Assembly: GCF_014189505.1 (NCBI RefSeq)
Contig: NZ_CP050301.1
Coordinates: forward strand, 627,501 to 691,500
Direction: 5' to 3'
Source of the DNA: Phyllobacterium sp. 628
Lineage (GTDB): Bacteria > Pseudomonadota > Alphaproteobacteria > Rhizobiales > Rhizobiaceae
DNA: 64,000 bases
The notes under the pieces are model-generated. The model saw only the letters and a program-made list of their open reading frames with translations. It was not told the origin of the DNA and ran no database searches. A program made the translations under genes and the position numbers. Positions 8,241 through 17,068 of the stretch are shown here, one piece after another. Each line of letters begins with the position of its first letter. Within the stretch, counting starts at the first letter, position 1.

Positions 8241-8864
8241 ATGTTCGGAGCGGTGAAATTTTTGAAGACGGTAGGGTTCGCCGCGGCATTGTTTGCTGGC
8301 GCGCTCATTGCAAACCCGGCTTCCGCGACCGAAGCATTCATGCAGACAGGCGGCCTCACGTCACAGCCAATCGGTCACTACGAATTTTGCAAGCGTCTTC
8401 CTGACGAATGCTCGATCCGCAGCCGCAACGTTATGCCTGCCAAGATGACGCGTGATTTCTGGGAGCTGATCGTTAACGTCAACGCTCGCGTCAACCAGAC
8501 GGTCAAGCCATTGACCGACATGGAAATCTACGGCGTTGAAGAATATTGGGGCTATCCCGACAAGGTCGGCAATGTCGGTGATTGCGAAGATTACGTGTTG
8601 GAGAAGCGCCGCGAACTGATCCAGGCAGGCATTTCACCGGCCGATCTCCTGATCACTGTCGTTCGCAAGCCTGATGGCGAAGGCCATGCCGTCCTCACTG
8701 TCCGCGCCGATACTGGCGACTTCATTCTCGACAACCTCGCTGACGGCGTAAAGAACTGGTCAGAAACCGACTATACCTATCTGAAGCGTCAGGCGACCAA
8801 CAATACTGGCCGCTGGGTCAGCATCGAAGCACCAAGCAACATTCTGGTGGGTTCAGTTCGCTAA
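8241..8864 (+). CDS. Periplasmic transglutaminase-like cysteine protease (BTLCP/DUF920)
   Basis: This is a 207-residue exported protein. A signal peptide (residues 1-29, cut after ANPASA) leads into a bacterial transglutaminase-like cysteine proteinase domain. The catalytic triad is visible as Cys115 in GDCEDY, His149 in GEGHAVLTV and Asp164 in FILDNL. Some members of the family act in alphaproteobacterial surface adhesin processing (LapG-like), while many remain uncharacterised. It stands alone between phaZ and comM, has two perfect CtrA-type boxes upstream, and a terminator right after its stop. Cell-cycle-linked expression is inferred. Confidence 0.88.
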   Translation: MFGAVKFLKTVGFAAALFAGALIANPASATEAFMQTGGLTSQPIGHYEFCKRLPDECSIRSRNVMPAKMTRDFWELIVNVNARVNQTVKPLTDMEIYGVEEYWGYPDKVGNVGDCEDYVLEKRRELIQAGISPADLLITVVRKPDGEGHAVLTVRADTGDFILDNLADGVKNWSETDYTYLKRQATNNTGRWVSIEAPSNILVGSVR

Positions 8865-8890
8865 ACCCTTGTTCGTGAAATTGGGAAATC

Positions 8891-8920
8891 CCGGATCGAA
8901 AGGTCCGGCATTTTCTATTT
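8891..8920 (+). terminator. Terminator after the BTLCP gene
   Basis: CCGGATC-GAAA-GGTCCGG forms a GNRA-capped stem at 8891-8908, followed by CATTTTCTATTTT. The position just after the BTLCP stop fits an intrinsic terminator; it also lies between convergent genes. Confidence 0.7.
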
Positions 8921-8968
8921 TGATACACCATTCGTAAATGAACGGGTGCAAATCCCTGTCAAACCGCC

Positions 8969-10272
8969 CTAGGCGGCCTGATGGGCGGTGTCGGTCGCCA
9001 TCCGGTAAGAGATGGCTTCTGCAAGATGGATGCGCCCAAGAACCTCTGCCCCATCGAGATCCGCCAATGTCCGCGCCACTTTCAGCACGCGGTGATAGCC
9101 GCGCGCCGAAAACCGCATTTGCTCGCTCGCCTGTCTCAGCAATGTCATGCCAGCACTATCCGGCTGCGCCACGTCTTCAATCATCGCGACCGGGCAATGC
9201 GCATTGGATGTGATCTGCGGATAGCCCAGTTGTTCAAACCGCTGTTTTTGGATGTCACGGGCACGTGCCACCCGTATGGCAACCGCAGCGCTGGCTTCCG
9301 AATTGGGTCTATGAATGAGATCGGCGGCGCTGACGGCAGGGACTTCGATACGAAGATCAATCCGGTCGAGCAGTGGCCCCGAAATGCGCGCCTGATAGTC
9401 CTGCTGGCAGCGCGGACCTCTGGCACAGCGATGGCCAGGTTCTCCTGCCATGCCACAGCGGCAAGGGTTCATGGCCGCGATAAGCTGGATTTGGGCGGGA
9501 TAGGAGATACGGTGATTGGCCCGGGCGATCATGCATTCACCCGTTTCGAGCGGCTGGCGCAAGGAGTCGAGCACTTGCGGTGTAAACTCGGGAAACTCAT
9601 CGAGAAACAGCACGCCGCGATGTGCCAGTGAAACTTCCCCCGGCCGGGCGCGGATACCGCCGCCCACCATCGCCGCCATGGACGCTGAATGGTGCGGCGC
9701 GCGGAAGGGCCGCCGGTTCGTCAATTTACCGCCGAGCAACTCGCCCGCGACGGAGGCGATCATCGACACTTCAAGCAATTCGCGCGGCAAAAGCGGCGGC
9801 AGAATGGACGGAAGCCTTTGGGCAAGCATCGATTTGCCCGATCCGGGCGGTCCGACCATGAGGAGGTTGTGGCCGCCTGCAGCGGCAACCTCGAGGGCGC
9901 GTCTGGCGCTCTCCTGCCCCCGGATATCAGCAAGATCGGGCAGGTTGGTGGCATTGGTCTGCATGGCAGGCTCGGGGCGCGACAGAACCTGATTGCCGCG
10001 AAAATGATTGGCCAGACTGATCAGGCTGCGCGGCGCCAGAATATCGATTTCCTCGCCAGCCCAAGCGGCCTCGGGTCCACAGGGCGCCGGGCAAATCAGG
10101 CCGCGTTCCTGTCTATTGGCGGAAATAGCCGCTGGCAGCACACCCGCCACATGGGTGATCGTTCCGTCAAGCGATAGCTCGCCCAGCACAACATAGCCTT
10201 GCAAGGCATCAGCCGGTATCGCGCCAAGCCCTGCCATCAGGCCAACGGCAATTGGCAGATCGTAATGGCTGC
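8969..10272 (-). pseudogene. comM: comM (YifB-type AAA+ ATPase), C-terminal portion of disrupted gene
   Basis: This is the larger piece of a ComM/YifB gene cut by a mobile element. It begins at the element edge with SHYDLPIAVGLMAGLG and continues through Walker A (VGPPGSGKSMLAQRL), Walker B (VLFLDEFPEF), and the zinc-like MNPCRCGMAGEPGHRC stretch to a normal C-terminus. ComM is a hexameric helicase that promotes branch migration during natural transformation. The N-terminal piece lies at 12867-13095. Joining the two after removing the element and one flanking hexamer gives exactly 511 codons including the stop, so the gene was intact before insertion. An internal start could make a truncated protein, but it would lack the Lon-like N-terminal domain. 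Confidence 0.93.
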
Positions 10273-10284
10273 TTTTGCCCTATT
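10273..10284 (+). repeat. Left terminal inverted repeat of the comM element
   Basis: TTTTGCCCTATT, the exact inverse of 12849-12860. Just inside, GATTCGTATGC followed by TTTTAGC has partial likeness to the right end (TATTCGTGCTAAGC), suggesting related recombinase arm sites. Confidence 0.85.
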
Positions 10285-10528
10285 ATGCGATTCGTATGCA
10301 TTTTAGCTCATCGCTATAGTATCGATCAGGCTTGACAGGAGCTGGACACAACTGTCGATTCCTTTCGGGGTTAGCTTTCTCTCTTTGACTTGGGCAGCAT
10401 TGCCACAAAGTGGCATTGCTGATCCCCAGCCAACGCTACGAGCGAATGGCCGGGTCAAGGCCGTAGAACAAGCGATAGCGCAGTGTGCCTTGATGCGGTC
10501 AGTCGGGAGTGGCACTTAGTCATAGAGC

Positions 10529-10554
10529 ATCCGCCGTAGGCGGATTCATTTTTT
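10529..10554 (+). terminator. Intrinsic terminator inside the element
   Basis: ATCCGCC-GTA-GGCGGAT at 10529-10545 is followed by TCATTTTTT. It reads as a rho-independent terminator on the plus strand, yet no plus-strand gene precedes it. A TTGACA at 10331-10336 and a strong hairpin at 10397-10420 lie upstream, so it may end a small RNA. Confidence 0.5.
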
Positions 10555-10701
10555 CCGAATTCGATTTGGTATAAATTCTGGACCAGCTTGGTACGATCAC
10601 ATAGTTCGTTAGGCTTGAGTATCTGGGCACGGCGAAGTCATCGTCTTACTAGACGGGCTTCCAATTTGTCCCTACGACAACCAATCGGTGGGGGAGGTTC
10701 T

Positions 10702-11789
10702 TCATATTTGGCGGTTAACGAGAGATAGATAAGTTTCAATTTCTTCCTTTGCCATCGTCTCCTTTAGAACGAGTTCCTGTGCAATCTTTAGTAATTCGGA
10801 TTGAAAGCGTGTGACGATTTCAATTGAAATCTCGTAGGCATTTTCTAGCCGGTTGTTCACCGCCGCGCTTACATTCAATGCAGCCATTTTGTCGATTGGA
10901 CTTACCGTTGCAGTATGCACAAGTCGATTGACAGCGCCCGTTCCGAGGACTGTTTCCAAAGCGAGTGCTATTTCAGTCGCCTTGGCAAGGTCTGACTGGT
11001 CTGAGCCGCCACTTCCGAGACTTGGCGTCCCGAGTACGACCTCTTCGGCAGCTCTGCCAGCGAGAATAGAAATTATTCTCGCCGCATAGGCTTCTTCCAT
11101 GTCAAGGGTATCAAGGTCTTCGCGTCCATCCACATAGGAACGTCCACTAGGGCCATTAATCGTTACCGCCTCTATGCTACCTTGTCCGAGATGATAGCGT
11201 GCCACGACATGACCTGCCTCGTGTACAGCTCTCCGCCATCGAGATTCTTCTGATCGTTTTGGCTTGCCACTCTCCAGCCGATCCGCAATATCACTATAGG
11301 CCAGCTCTCGCTTTTCACGCCGGGCGGTTTTACGCGCTTCGCGAACGACGCGTTCGATATCGGCCCCAGTCAGGCCAACGGCTTTCAGAGCGAGAGAGCG
11401 AACGACAGCGTCGGCAGTTTGGTCGTTCATCATGGTTTCAATCCGGTGGTTCCACCTTTAACTGGCAGATTGTTGTTACGCCCGGTCTGCATGGCTTCCA
11501 GTCCACCTGGAACGATGCGTGCTAGGTCAGCTCCGATCTGATGTTCTAGAATGCCGCAAAGTGTATCGATGTCGGGTTGCGATATTGGGACATGATGTTC
11601 AAGTCTTCCTGATCTGAGCAAGGCTGGATCTATAAGCTTAGGTAAATTGGTCGCCGCGAGGAGTATGACCCCCTCCGTCTTTACGACACCATCGAACAGT
11701 TCCAATGCCCGATTTGTCAGCGTGTTCCAGTAGTCACTGTAGCGTCCGCGATCGTTGCCTTCTATGACCAATCTTCCTATCCAATTCAA
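10702..11789 (-). pseudogene. M41 (FtsH-like) AAA+ metalloprotease relic
   Basis: Two overlapping frames together encode the rear part of an AAA-plus-M41 protein. The upstream frame (11789-11430) holds the AAA second region of homology, ILLAATNLPKLIDPALLRSGRLEHH. The downstream frame (11433-10702) carries the AAA lid (LTGADIERVVREAR) and an M41 zinc protease domain with HEAGH at residues 71-75 of that frame and the distal DQSDLAKATEIA ligand region. The frames are out of phase, so at least one frameshift is present. The Walker A half and any membrane segments are missing; the frame closes at a stop at 11790-11792, exactly where the recombinase relic begins on the other strand. No working product is likely, although the isolated protease domain could still be translated. 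Confidence 0.75.
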
Positions 11790-11828
11790 TCAGAGTTCAT
11801 AGGCAAGACTAAAAAGATTCGGGGTACG

Positions 11829-12730
11829 GTGCGTTATACGACAATCCCTAAATCGAAAGGACGTCCCACGCCGACACCAAAAGCAATTACTCTCATAATT
11901 GATAGAGTTCTTAGCTCATCTAAAAGACAAATATCCCAAAGTTACTGGATTGCGGCTATGCTCATGCATACTGCAGGCTTTAGGAGTATCGGCGCGGAAC
12001 GGCTCCAGCTTGGTGATTTGGCAGACGGCCTCATGGAGCACGGCATACATAATAATGGTGAGCCGTTCGACTTGGGAGCCGGAGCAACAAACTTGGCGAT
12101 TCAACGACATGTATATAGTGGAACACGCCGATTAAAAGCTGCGATGAGCGGCAAGATTTTTTTTAACATCACAGAAAAGAACGATGACACAAGACAGGTC
12201 TCGGTGACGATCGATGATTTCAATAATATGCTGGCATATGTTTGGGGCAAACGACAGCGGGACGTTGAGAACCTCACTCCGAGGCAAAAGCCTGTTTCCG
12301 ATTGCTTTTTTTGTCGCGTAAGGGGCCCACCTATCAGCTCCAAGCGAAAAGCATCCGTAACTACATCAATAAGATATTCAAGGAATTGGGAATTCCAGGA
12401 TCGGCTCATCGATTGAGAGCAGCGTTCATTGAAGCCGTCGTTCGAAAAGCGTCCTTACGCTCAAGGGCAGCGAACGGAGCTTTTGCCGATCAGGCTAATG
12501 TTGGGGTGGAGGGAAGTGAGGCGGGGGGCCACAAAAATTTTAATACTACAACAAAATATTACACAAACAGATTGCATCGTGAAACGGATCTAATTGAAGG
12601 GGAGATCCTTGTCACGGAGGATAAACCTTTAATTGACCTCCATAGGCTTCTTCAGGCGGTGGAACCTCTTCAGAGGCAACTGATTTTGGCGGCGGTCGAA
12701 GCGATAGTAGCACAAATGACTAAAAGTTAG
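11829..12730 (+). pseudogene. Tyrosine recombinase, 5'-truncated and frameshifted
   Basis: The catalytic domain of a tyrosine recombinase is spread over two frames. The first (from 11829) has the first catalytic arginine in LMHTAGFRSIGAERLQLGDL. The second (12302-12730) has the HxxR box in GSAHRLRAAF and the terminal GHKNFNTTTKYYTNR with the histidine and nucleophilic tyrosine. The frames join by a -1 shift in a run of seven T (12306-12312), reading DCFF then LSRKGPTYQ. The N-terminal core-binding domain is absent. All catalytic motifs survive, so the frameshift could be recent decay, a base-calling error or slippage. It probably belonged to the machinery that moved the element. Confidence 0.75.
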
Positions 12731-12848
12731 TTCGCTTTATCCTGCTTCGGCCCGATGTTTCTCTCACTGCTGTTTTCTCACGACGTATGCGTATGCAAAG
12801 CTTAATAAACTGTGCTAAATCAGAGGCTTAGCACGAATACGTCATCAG

Positions 12849-12860
12849 AATAGGGCAAAA
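12849..12860 (-). repeat. Right terminal inverted repeat of the comM element
   Basis: AATAGGGCAAAA, the exact inverse of the left end. It is followed at 12861-12866 by CGAGGC, the foreign hexamer, and then by comM sequence. Confidence 0.85.
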
Positions 12861-12866
12861 CGAGGC

Positions 12867-13095
12867 CTTCTTTCGGCAGGTCGGCTGGAGCCAGATTAAT
12901 GGTGATCTTCTTTGGCGGCAAAGAAAGTCCGGAAGCATGCAATGCTGCCTGCACGCGCTCGCGGCTTTCGGCCACCGCCTTATCAGGCAGACCGACAATA
13001 TGAATACCCATTTTACCGGGGGCAATCATCACCTGGACGTCGACAGGCTGGGCTTCAATACCTTGAAAAGCGACCGTACGGACGCGGGTGACCAT
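12867..13095 (-). pseudogene. comM: comM, N-terminal portion of disrupted gene
   Basis: The first 76 residues of ComM/YifB start at an ATG at 13095 (MVTRVRTVAFQGIEAQPVDV) and show the family hallmarks MGIHIVGLPDKAVAESRERV and ITINLAPADLPKE. After LPKEG the frame enters the inserted element, adds about 14 unrelated residues and stops near 12820. This part forms the Lon-like N-terminal domain and cannot work alone. The rest of the gene is at 8969-10272. Confidence 0.93.
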
Positions 13096-13261
13096 GAAAA
13101 ATTCCCTGAAAATGCTGCTTAAAAATGAATTTATATCAATAACGCTACCTGATCACATTTCACGCTGCGTGACAAGAACATTTAAGGAACATTCATTCGT
13201 CTAACAAAAACTGCGCCGGCACTGAATCCGACACAGATATTTCAACTTCAAGGTGTGGGCC

Positions 13262-14140
13262 TCAACCCCACTTCATTTCGCCCTTGGCGACCTTTGCGCC
13301 CAGTTCCAGCGACGAAACATCGAGAAGATCGGGATAGCGATGCTTCATCGCCGCAATGAGTTCAACACTGGATTTGGCTTTGCCGGCTTCCTCATTAAAA
13401 GCTTGGAGATAGTCGCGGGTAAATTCTACCGCTGCGAGACCATTTGGTGCACCGGCGGCCTGATGGGATGGCACCACGATTCTGGGTTCGCGCGCTACGA
13501 TTTCATCAAGCGCAGCAATCCATTTTTTGCGGTCGTCAATGTTTGGCTCATCGGCAACCCAGATATGTACGCCGGACGAGATCAACACGCCGCCGAAAAC
13601 GGCTTCAAGGCCGGGAACCCACAGATATCGCCTGTCTTTCAGATCGGCGACAGTGATGATCTCGATCTTGTTACCTTCAAGTTCAAGTGAGGTGATATCA
13701 GACGCTGCAGGAATGACGACATCTGCCAGAACCTTGGGACCATTGTCCTTGAGCTGCGGACCCCAGACATCAAGCTTGCCCTGCACATTGGCCTTGATTG
13801 CCGCAACCGTTGCGCTTGCCGCTATAATTTTGGCGCCGGGGAAGGCCTCGGCAATCGGACGCAGGCCAAAATAATAGTCCGGGTCGCTGCAGCTGACATA
13901 AATTGTCGTCAGGGTCTTTCCTGTTGCCTTGATCGCATCAGCCACCACGCGACCATCGGACAAGGTGAATCCGCCATCGAGCAGAATGGCTTCCTTTTCG
14001 CCAGTCAATAGCACTGGTGTGCGGCGGAAGCCGTTCTCGTCAGCCTGAAAATAGGTCCATTTCAGCTTGGTAGCGGCCTTCGCAGCAAAGGTCAGGGGTT
14101 GCAATACTGCAACCGTTCCTGCGGCTAGAAGGGTTTTCAT
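13262..14140 (-). CDS. Exported MBL-fold protein with altered metal site
   Basis: This is a metallo-beta-lactamase-fold protein of about 292 residues. I chose the Met at 14140 because it starts a clean signal peptide (MKTLLAAGTVAVLQPLTFAAKA). Family landmarks include VLLTGEKEAILLDGGF and a C-terminal VVPSHQAAGAPNG that supplies a late histidine. The usual HxHxDH metal motif is replaced by SCSDPDYYFG: only the aspartate positions remain and the histidines are Ser, Cys or Tyr. It may bind a different metal set or be inactive as a hydrolase. It is divergent from a LysR regulator gene, which probably controls it. Confidence 0.75.
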   Translation of the reverse strand: MKTLLAAGTVAVLQPLTFAAKAATKLKWTYFQADENGFRRTPVLLTGEKEAILLDGGFTLSDGRVVADAIKATGKTLTTIYVSCSDPDYYFGLRPIAEAFPGAKIIAASATVAAIKANVQGKLDVWGPQLKDNGPKVLADVVIPAASDITSLELEGNKIEIITVADLKDRRYLWVPGLEAVFGGVLISSGVHIWVADEPNIDDRKKWIAALDEIVAREPRIVVPSHQAAGAPNGLAAVEFTRDYLQAFNEEAGKAKSSVELIAAMKHRYPDLLDVSSLELGAKVAKGEMKWG

Positions 14141-14290
14141 CGTCTCACGTCTTGTCCAAACGGTTTGCAAAATTTTTATCCTCAAATGGGTTCCAATTGC
14201 TCATGCAAGAGATTGGCACGTCCCCGCAGCTTGAAAAACCCCGATCAAAAAGACAAACTGTCTGAATAGTTCATACAATAGAGTGGTCCC

Positions 14291-15193
14291 ATGGCTTCCG
14301 TCAGCTTCAACCGGTTCATCTATTTTGTCACGGTCGTAGACTTGGGCTCATTCACCGCTGCCGCAGAGCGGTTGGGCGTAGCCAAGGCGGTCGTCAGTCA
14401 CCAATTATCCAAACTGGAGGAAGAGCTGGGCACAACGCTGCTGATCCGCACCACGCGGCGGCTACGGACGACGGAGGCTGGCCGCAGGTTCTACGAGCGT
14501 TGCATCGTAATTCTGCGGGAAGCCGAAAATGCTATTCATGAGGTGTCGTCAGAGGCAGATGCGCCAGTTGGCACGCTGATGCTGACGGCGCCGCTGGATT
14601 ATGGTGCCAAGGTTCTTGCTCCGGTGATCGCGCTTTATCTGGAACGCTACCCGGCTGTGAGGGCCAATCTTACATTCACGGATATCCAGTTCGATTCAGT
14701 TGAGAATGAACTTGATCTGTCGATCCGCGTGGGCTGGCTGGAGGATTCAAGTGCGCAAGCCCGCCGTATTGGCTCCTTTGAGCAGCATCTCGTCTGTTCG
14801 CCAGCCTATGCCACCCGTATCGGCCCTATGGATCACCCCAATGGGTTGGAAAACGCCGATTGGATTGCCAATAGCGCACTCAAGGAACCTCTACGCTGGC
14901 TGTTTTCAAAAAGTGGAAACGAACAGATCATTATTTCGGGCAAGTCTCTGGTCACTGCCAACGGCACCGATGCCAGCTATGTCTGCGTGCTGGCGGGTAT
15001 CGGACTTGCAGTGCTACCGGATTATCAGGTGGCTGACGATGTCAGGGATGGCCGGCTGGTGCGGCTGTTGCCGGATTGGTCTCTGCCGTCGGGCGGCATC
15101 TATGCGGTTTATCCGCCCGCAAAATTTCGACCGGCGCGCGTACGCGCCTTTGTCGATCTTCTTGTCGCAGCAGAAGAGAAGCGAAAGCGTTAG
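14291..15193 (+). CDS. LysR-family transcriptional regulator
   Basis: This regulator of 300 residues has a winged helix-turn-helix at residues 1-65 ([31 protein letters not shown], written here in part: [15 protein letters not shown]) and a periplasmic-binding-like effector domain. It is divergent from the exported MBL-fold gene with a 150-base spacer, the common arrangement for a LysR regulator and its target. Its 3' end overlaps that of gshB by four bases, tail to tail. The inducer is unknown. Confidence 0.9.
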   Translation: MASVSFNRFIYFVTVVDLGSFTAAAERLGVAKAVVSHQLSKLEEELGTTLLIRTTRRLRTTEAGRRFYERCIVILREAENAIHEVSSEADAPVGTLMLTAPLDYGAKVLAPVIALYLERYPAVRANLTFTDIQFDSVENELDLSIRVGWLEDSSAQARRIGSFEQHLVCSPAYATRIGPMDHPNGLENADWIANSALKEPLRWLFSKSGNEQIIISGKSLVTANGTDASYVCVLAGIGLAVLPDYQVADDVRDGRLVRLLPDWSLPSGGIYAVYPPAKFRPARVRAFVDLLVAAEEKRKR

Positions 15194-16131
15194 CGCCGCT
15201 TGGCTTCTACCGCATCCCAGAACAGAGCGGCAATGTCTGCACCGCCAAAGCGCTTGACTTCGCGCACCCCGGTTGGCGACGTGACGTTGATTTCGGTCAT
15301 GTAGTCACCAATAACATCGATGCCGACAAGGATGAATCCGCGCTCGCGCAGGGAAGGACCGATACGGGCGCAAATCTCGCGCTCGCGCTCGGTCAAATCG
15401 GTTTTCTCGGCCCGGCCGCCCACATGCATATTGGAGCGCGCATCGCTTTCCGAGGGAACCCGGTTGATCGCGCCCACAGCTTCACCATCGATGAGGATGA
15501 TGCGTTTATCGCCCGAGCGCACATCTTTCAGATAGCGCTGTGCGATAATCGGTTCGCGGAACATCTGCCCGAACATTTCGAGCAGCGAGGTCAGGTTCCG
15601 GTCACCATCGGCCAGATGGAAAACCCCGGCGCCGCCATTGCCGTAAAGTGGCTTCAGGATGATATCGCCGAATTCCTTGCGGAATGCCATGATCTCCTGC
15701 GGATCTTTGGTGATCAGCGTGTCGGGCATAAGGTCGGGAAATTCGGTAACGAAGATTTTTTCGGGGCTGTTGCGCACCCAGGCTGGATCGTTGACCACCA
15801 GCGTCTTCGGGTGAATCCGTTCAAGGATGTGCGTCGTGGTAATATAGTTCATGTCGAACGGCGGGTCCTGCCGCAGGAGCACCACATCCATCTCGGATAG
15901 ATCGCGCGAAACCTGTTCGCCAAGCGTGAAATGATCGCCTTCGATATCGCGGACAGCGAGTTCTTCGACCCGCGCCCGGACAATGCCGTCGCGCATGCTG
16001 AGCCGGTCAGGCGTATAATGATAAAGCTTGTGGCCGCGTGCCTGCGCCTCGAGGCACAGTGCAAAGCTGGTATCCCCAGCGATCCGGATCGAATTGATGT
16101 GGTCCATCTGGACCGCGACTTTCAGTGCCAT
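15190..16131 (-). CDS. gshB: Glutathione synthetase
   Basis: GshB ligates gamma-glutamylcysteine and glycine with ATP to form glutathione in the cytoplasm. The 313-residue ATP-grasp protein shows [21 protein letters not shown] at the N-terminus (first 20 only: [20 protein letters not shown]), the substrate loop [11 protein letters not shown], the glycine-rich lid [12 protein letters not shown], and C-terminal [19 protein letters not shown]. These are diagnostic of the bacterial GshB family. comM and gshB are near neighbours in related genomes as I recall; here the MBL and LysR genes lie between. Confidence 0.95.
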   Translation of the reverse strand: MALKVAVQMDHINSIRIAGDTSFALCLEAQARGHKLYHYTPDRLSMRDGIVRARVEELAVRDIEGDHFTLGEQVSRDLSEMDVVLLRQDPPFDMNYITTTHILERIHPKTLVVNDPAWVRNSPEKIFVTEFPDLMPDTLITKDPQEIMAFRKEFGDIILKPLYGNGGAGVFHLADGDRNLTSLLEMFGQMFREPIIAQRYLKDVRSGDKRIILIDGEAVGAINRVPSESDARSNMHVGGRAEKTDLTEREREICARIGPSLRERGFILVGIDVIGDYMTEINVTSPTGVREVKRFGGADIAALFWDAVEAKRR

Positions 16132-16276
16132 GGAACGTTCCCCGACAGGATAAGGAGTGTTGACATGGCGATGTCACGTTCAATGGTCAAGGTCAATCCT
16201 GCAGCACGATCAACATATCGTAGAGGAAAGTGTCACCGCATCCTCACCAACCGGTGAGAATGCGGTGACAGGGATA

Positions 16277-16636
16277 TCAGAGCCTGGCCATGCAGATATT
16301 GGTGTGACCTGCGCCAACAAAGCCGAGAACGTTGGCAGCACCCTTGGAAAGGTCGATTACCCGTCCTTTGATGAAAGGACCGCGATCATTGATGCGCACG
16401 ACGATCGACTTGCCATTGCGCTGGTTGGTAACCTTCACCTTGGAGCCGAAAGGCAGGGTGCGGTGAGCAGCAGTAAGAGCGGAAGGATTCATTCTCTCGC
16501 CGGAAGCAGTCTTGGAATGAAGTGCATACCAGGATGCACCGCCGCATGCGGAACCGGCATTTGCCGAAACGATACCAAACATCAAAAGAAGCATGGTTGC
16601 AGAAAGTACCTTACGGATACTTGCAATGGAGACCAT
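16277..16636 (-). CDS. RlpA-like double-psi beta-barrel protein
   Basis: This small exported protein (119 residues) has a signal peptide ending near SANAG and one RlpA-like double-psi beta-barrel domain: [57 protein letters not shown]. RlpA proteins are lytic transglycosylases or peptidoglycan-binding proteins at division sites. The SPOR domain of full RlpA is missing, so this belongs to the short RlpA-like group with less certain enzymatic activity. It stands alone on the minus strand. Confidence 0.87.
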   Translation of the reverse strand: MVSIASIRKVLSATMLLLMFGIVSANAGSACGGASWYALHSKTASGERMNPSALTAAHRTLPFGSKVKVTNQRNGKSIVVRINDRGPFIKGRVIDLSKGAANVLGFVGAGHTNICMARL

Positions 16637-17004
16637 ATTGTAAATCGCACTTTAAATGGCCCGTGGCAGGAATTGCCAGACTGAAGATGCACGCTTGAAT
16701 ATGATCTTGGGCAAGTAGATCGTCACGTGAATGATTGAGCCCTTCTATTTTGGGTAAATGTGGCCTCGAGGTGACCCGATCTGGAAATATCCCTCAGCAA
16801 ACCGGGCAAGATCAGCCAAGTCATTCAAAAAATTTGTCTTATTATGATTCAAAACGTGATCGCAGATGCTTGGAACAACTAATCTGTTGTGGCAGTTCGT
16901 GACGAAATGAGGCGATAATGTGATCAATACTGAACGAAAACCTAAGCAAACGCCCATTATGGCGCGCATTCGCCGGTCAATGGTTAACTCAAATTAACCG
17001 GCAC
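16637..17004. other. Gene-free stretch upstream of the rlpA-like gene
   Basis: No convincing gene is seen. The only structured item is GGTTAA-CTCAAA-TTAACC at 16982-16999, a 6-bp-arm palindrome. It resembles a CtrA half-site pair but with six instead of seven bases between the halves. Confidence 0.4.
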
Positions 17005-17045
17005 GTAATGAAAAAGCCCCGACATTCAATGTCAGGGCTTCCTTG
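17005..17045 (-). terminator. Terminator after uxuA
   Basis: Read on the minus strand, AAGCCCTGACATT-GAATGTCGGGGCTT forms a long stem followed by TTTTC. It lies 24 bases after the uxuA stop, as expected for an intrinsic terminator. Confidence 0.8.
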
Positions 17046-17068
17046 AAAACGCAGATGACAGGAGCAGA

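Larger units (their letters stand above)
10273..12860. mobile_element. Tyrosine-recombinase element inserted in comM, internally deleted
   Basis: A 2,588-base insertion splits comM. Its ends are a perfect 12-base inverted repeat, TTTTGCCCTATT at 10273-10284 and AATAGGGCAAAA at 12849-12860. The hexamers touching the ends differ: GGCTGC (10267-10272) on the left is native comM sequence, CGAGGC (12861-12866) on the right is foreign. Unequal flanking hexamers instead of a target duplication are what the coupling sequences of Tn916-like tyrosine recombinase elements look like. Inside are an M41 protease relic pointing left and a tyrosine recombinase relic pointing right, both lacking their 5' parts at the centre. 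The interior looks more A+T-rich than the flanks. Confidence 0.88.

Noticed and set aside
10303..10515. Seventy-codon minus-strand frame at the left end of the comM element
   Set aside because: The translation resembles no known protein and it lacks a clear ribosome site. It overlaps the hairpin of the possible small RNA.
16745..16969. Seventy-four-codon minus-strand frame between the rlpA-like gene and uxuA
   Set aside because: No ribosome site, no family likeness and no conserved neighbour arrangement.
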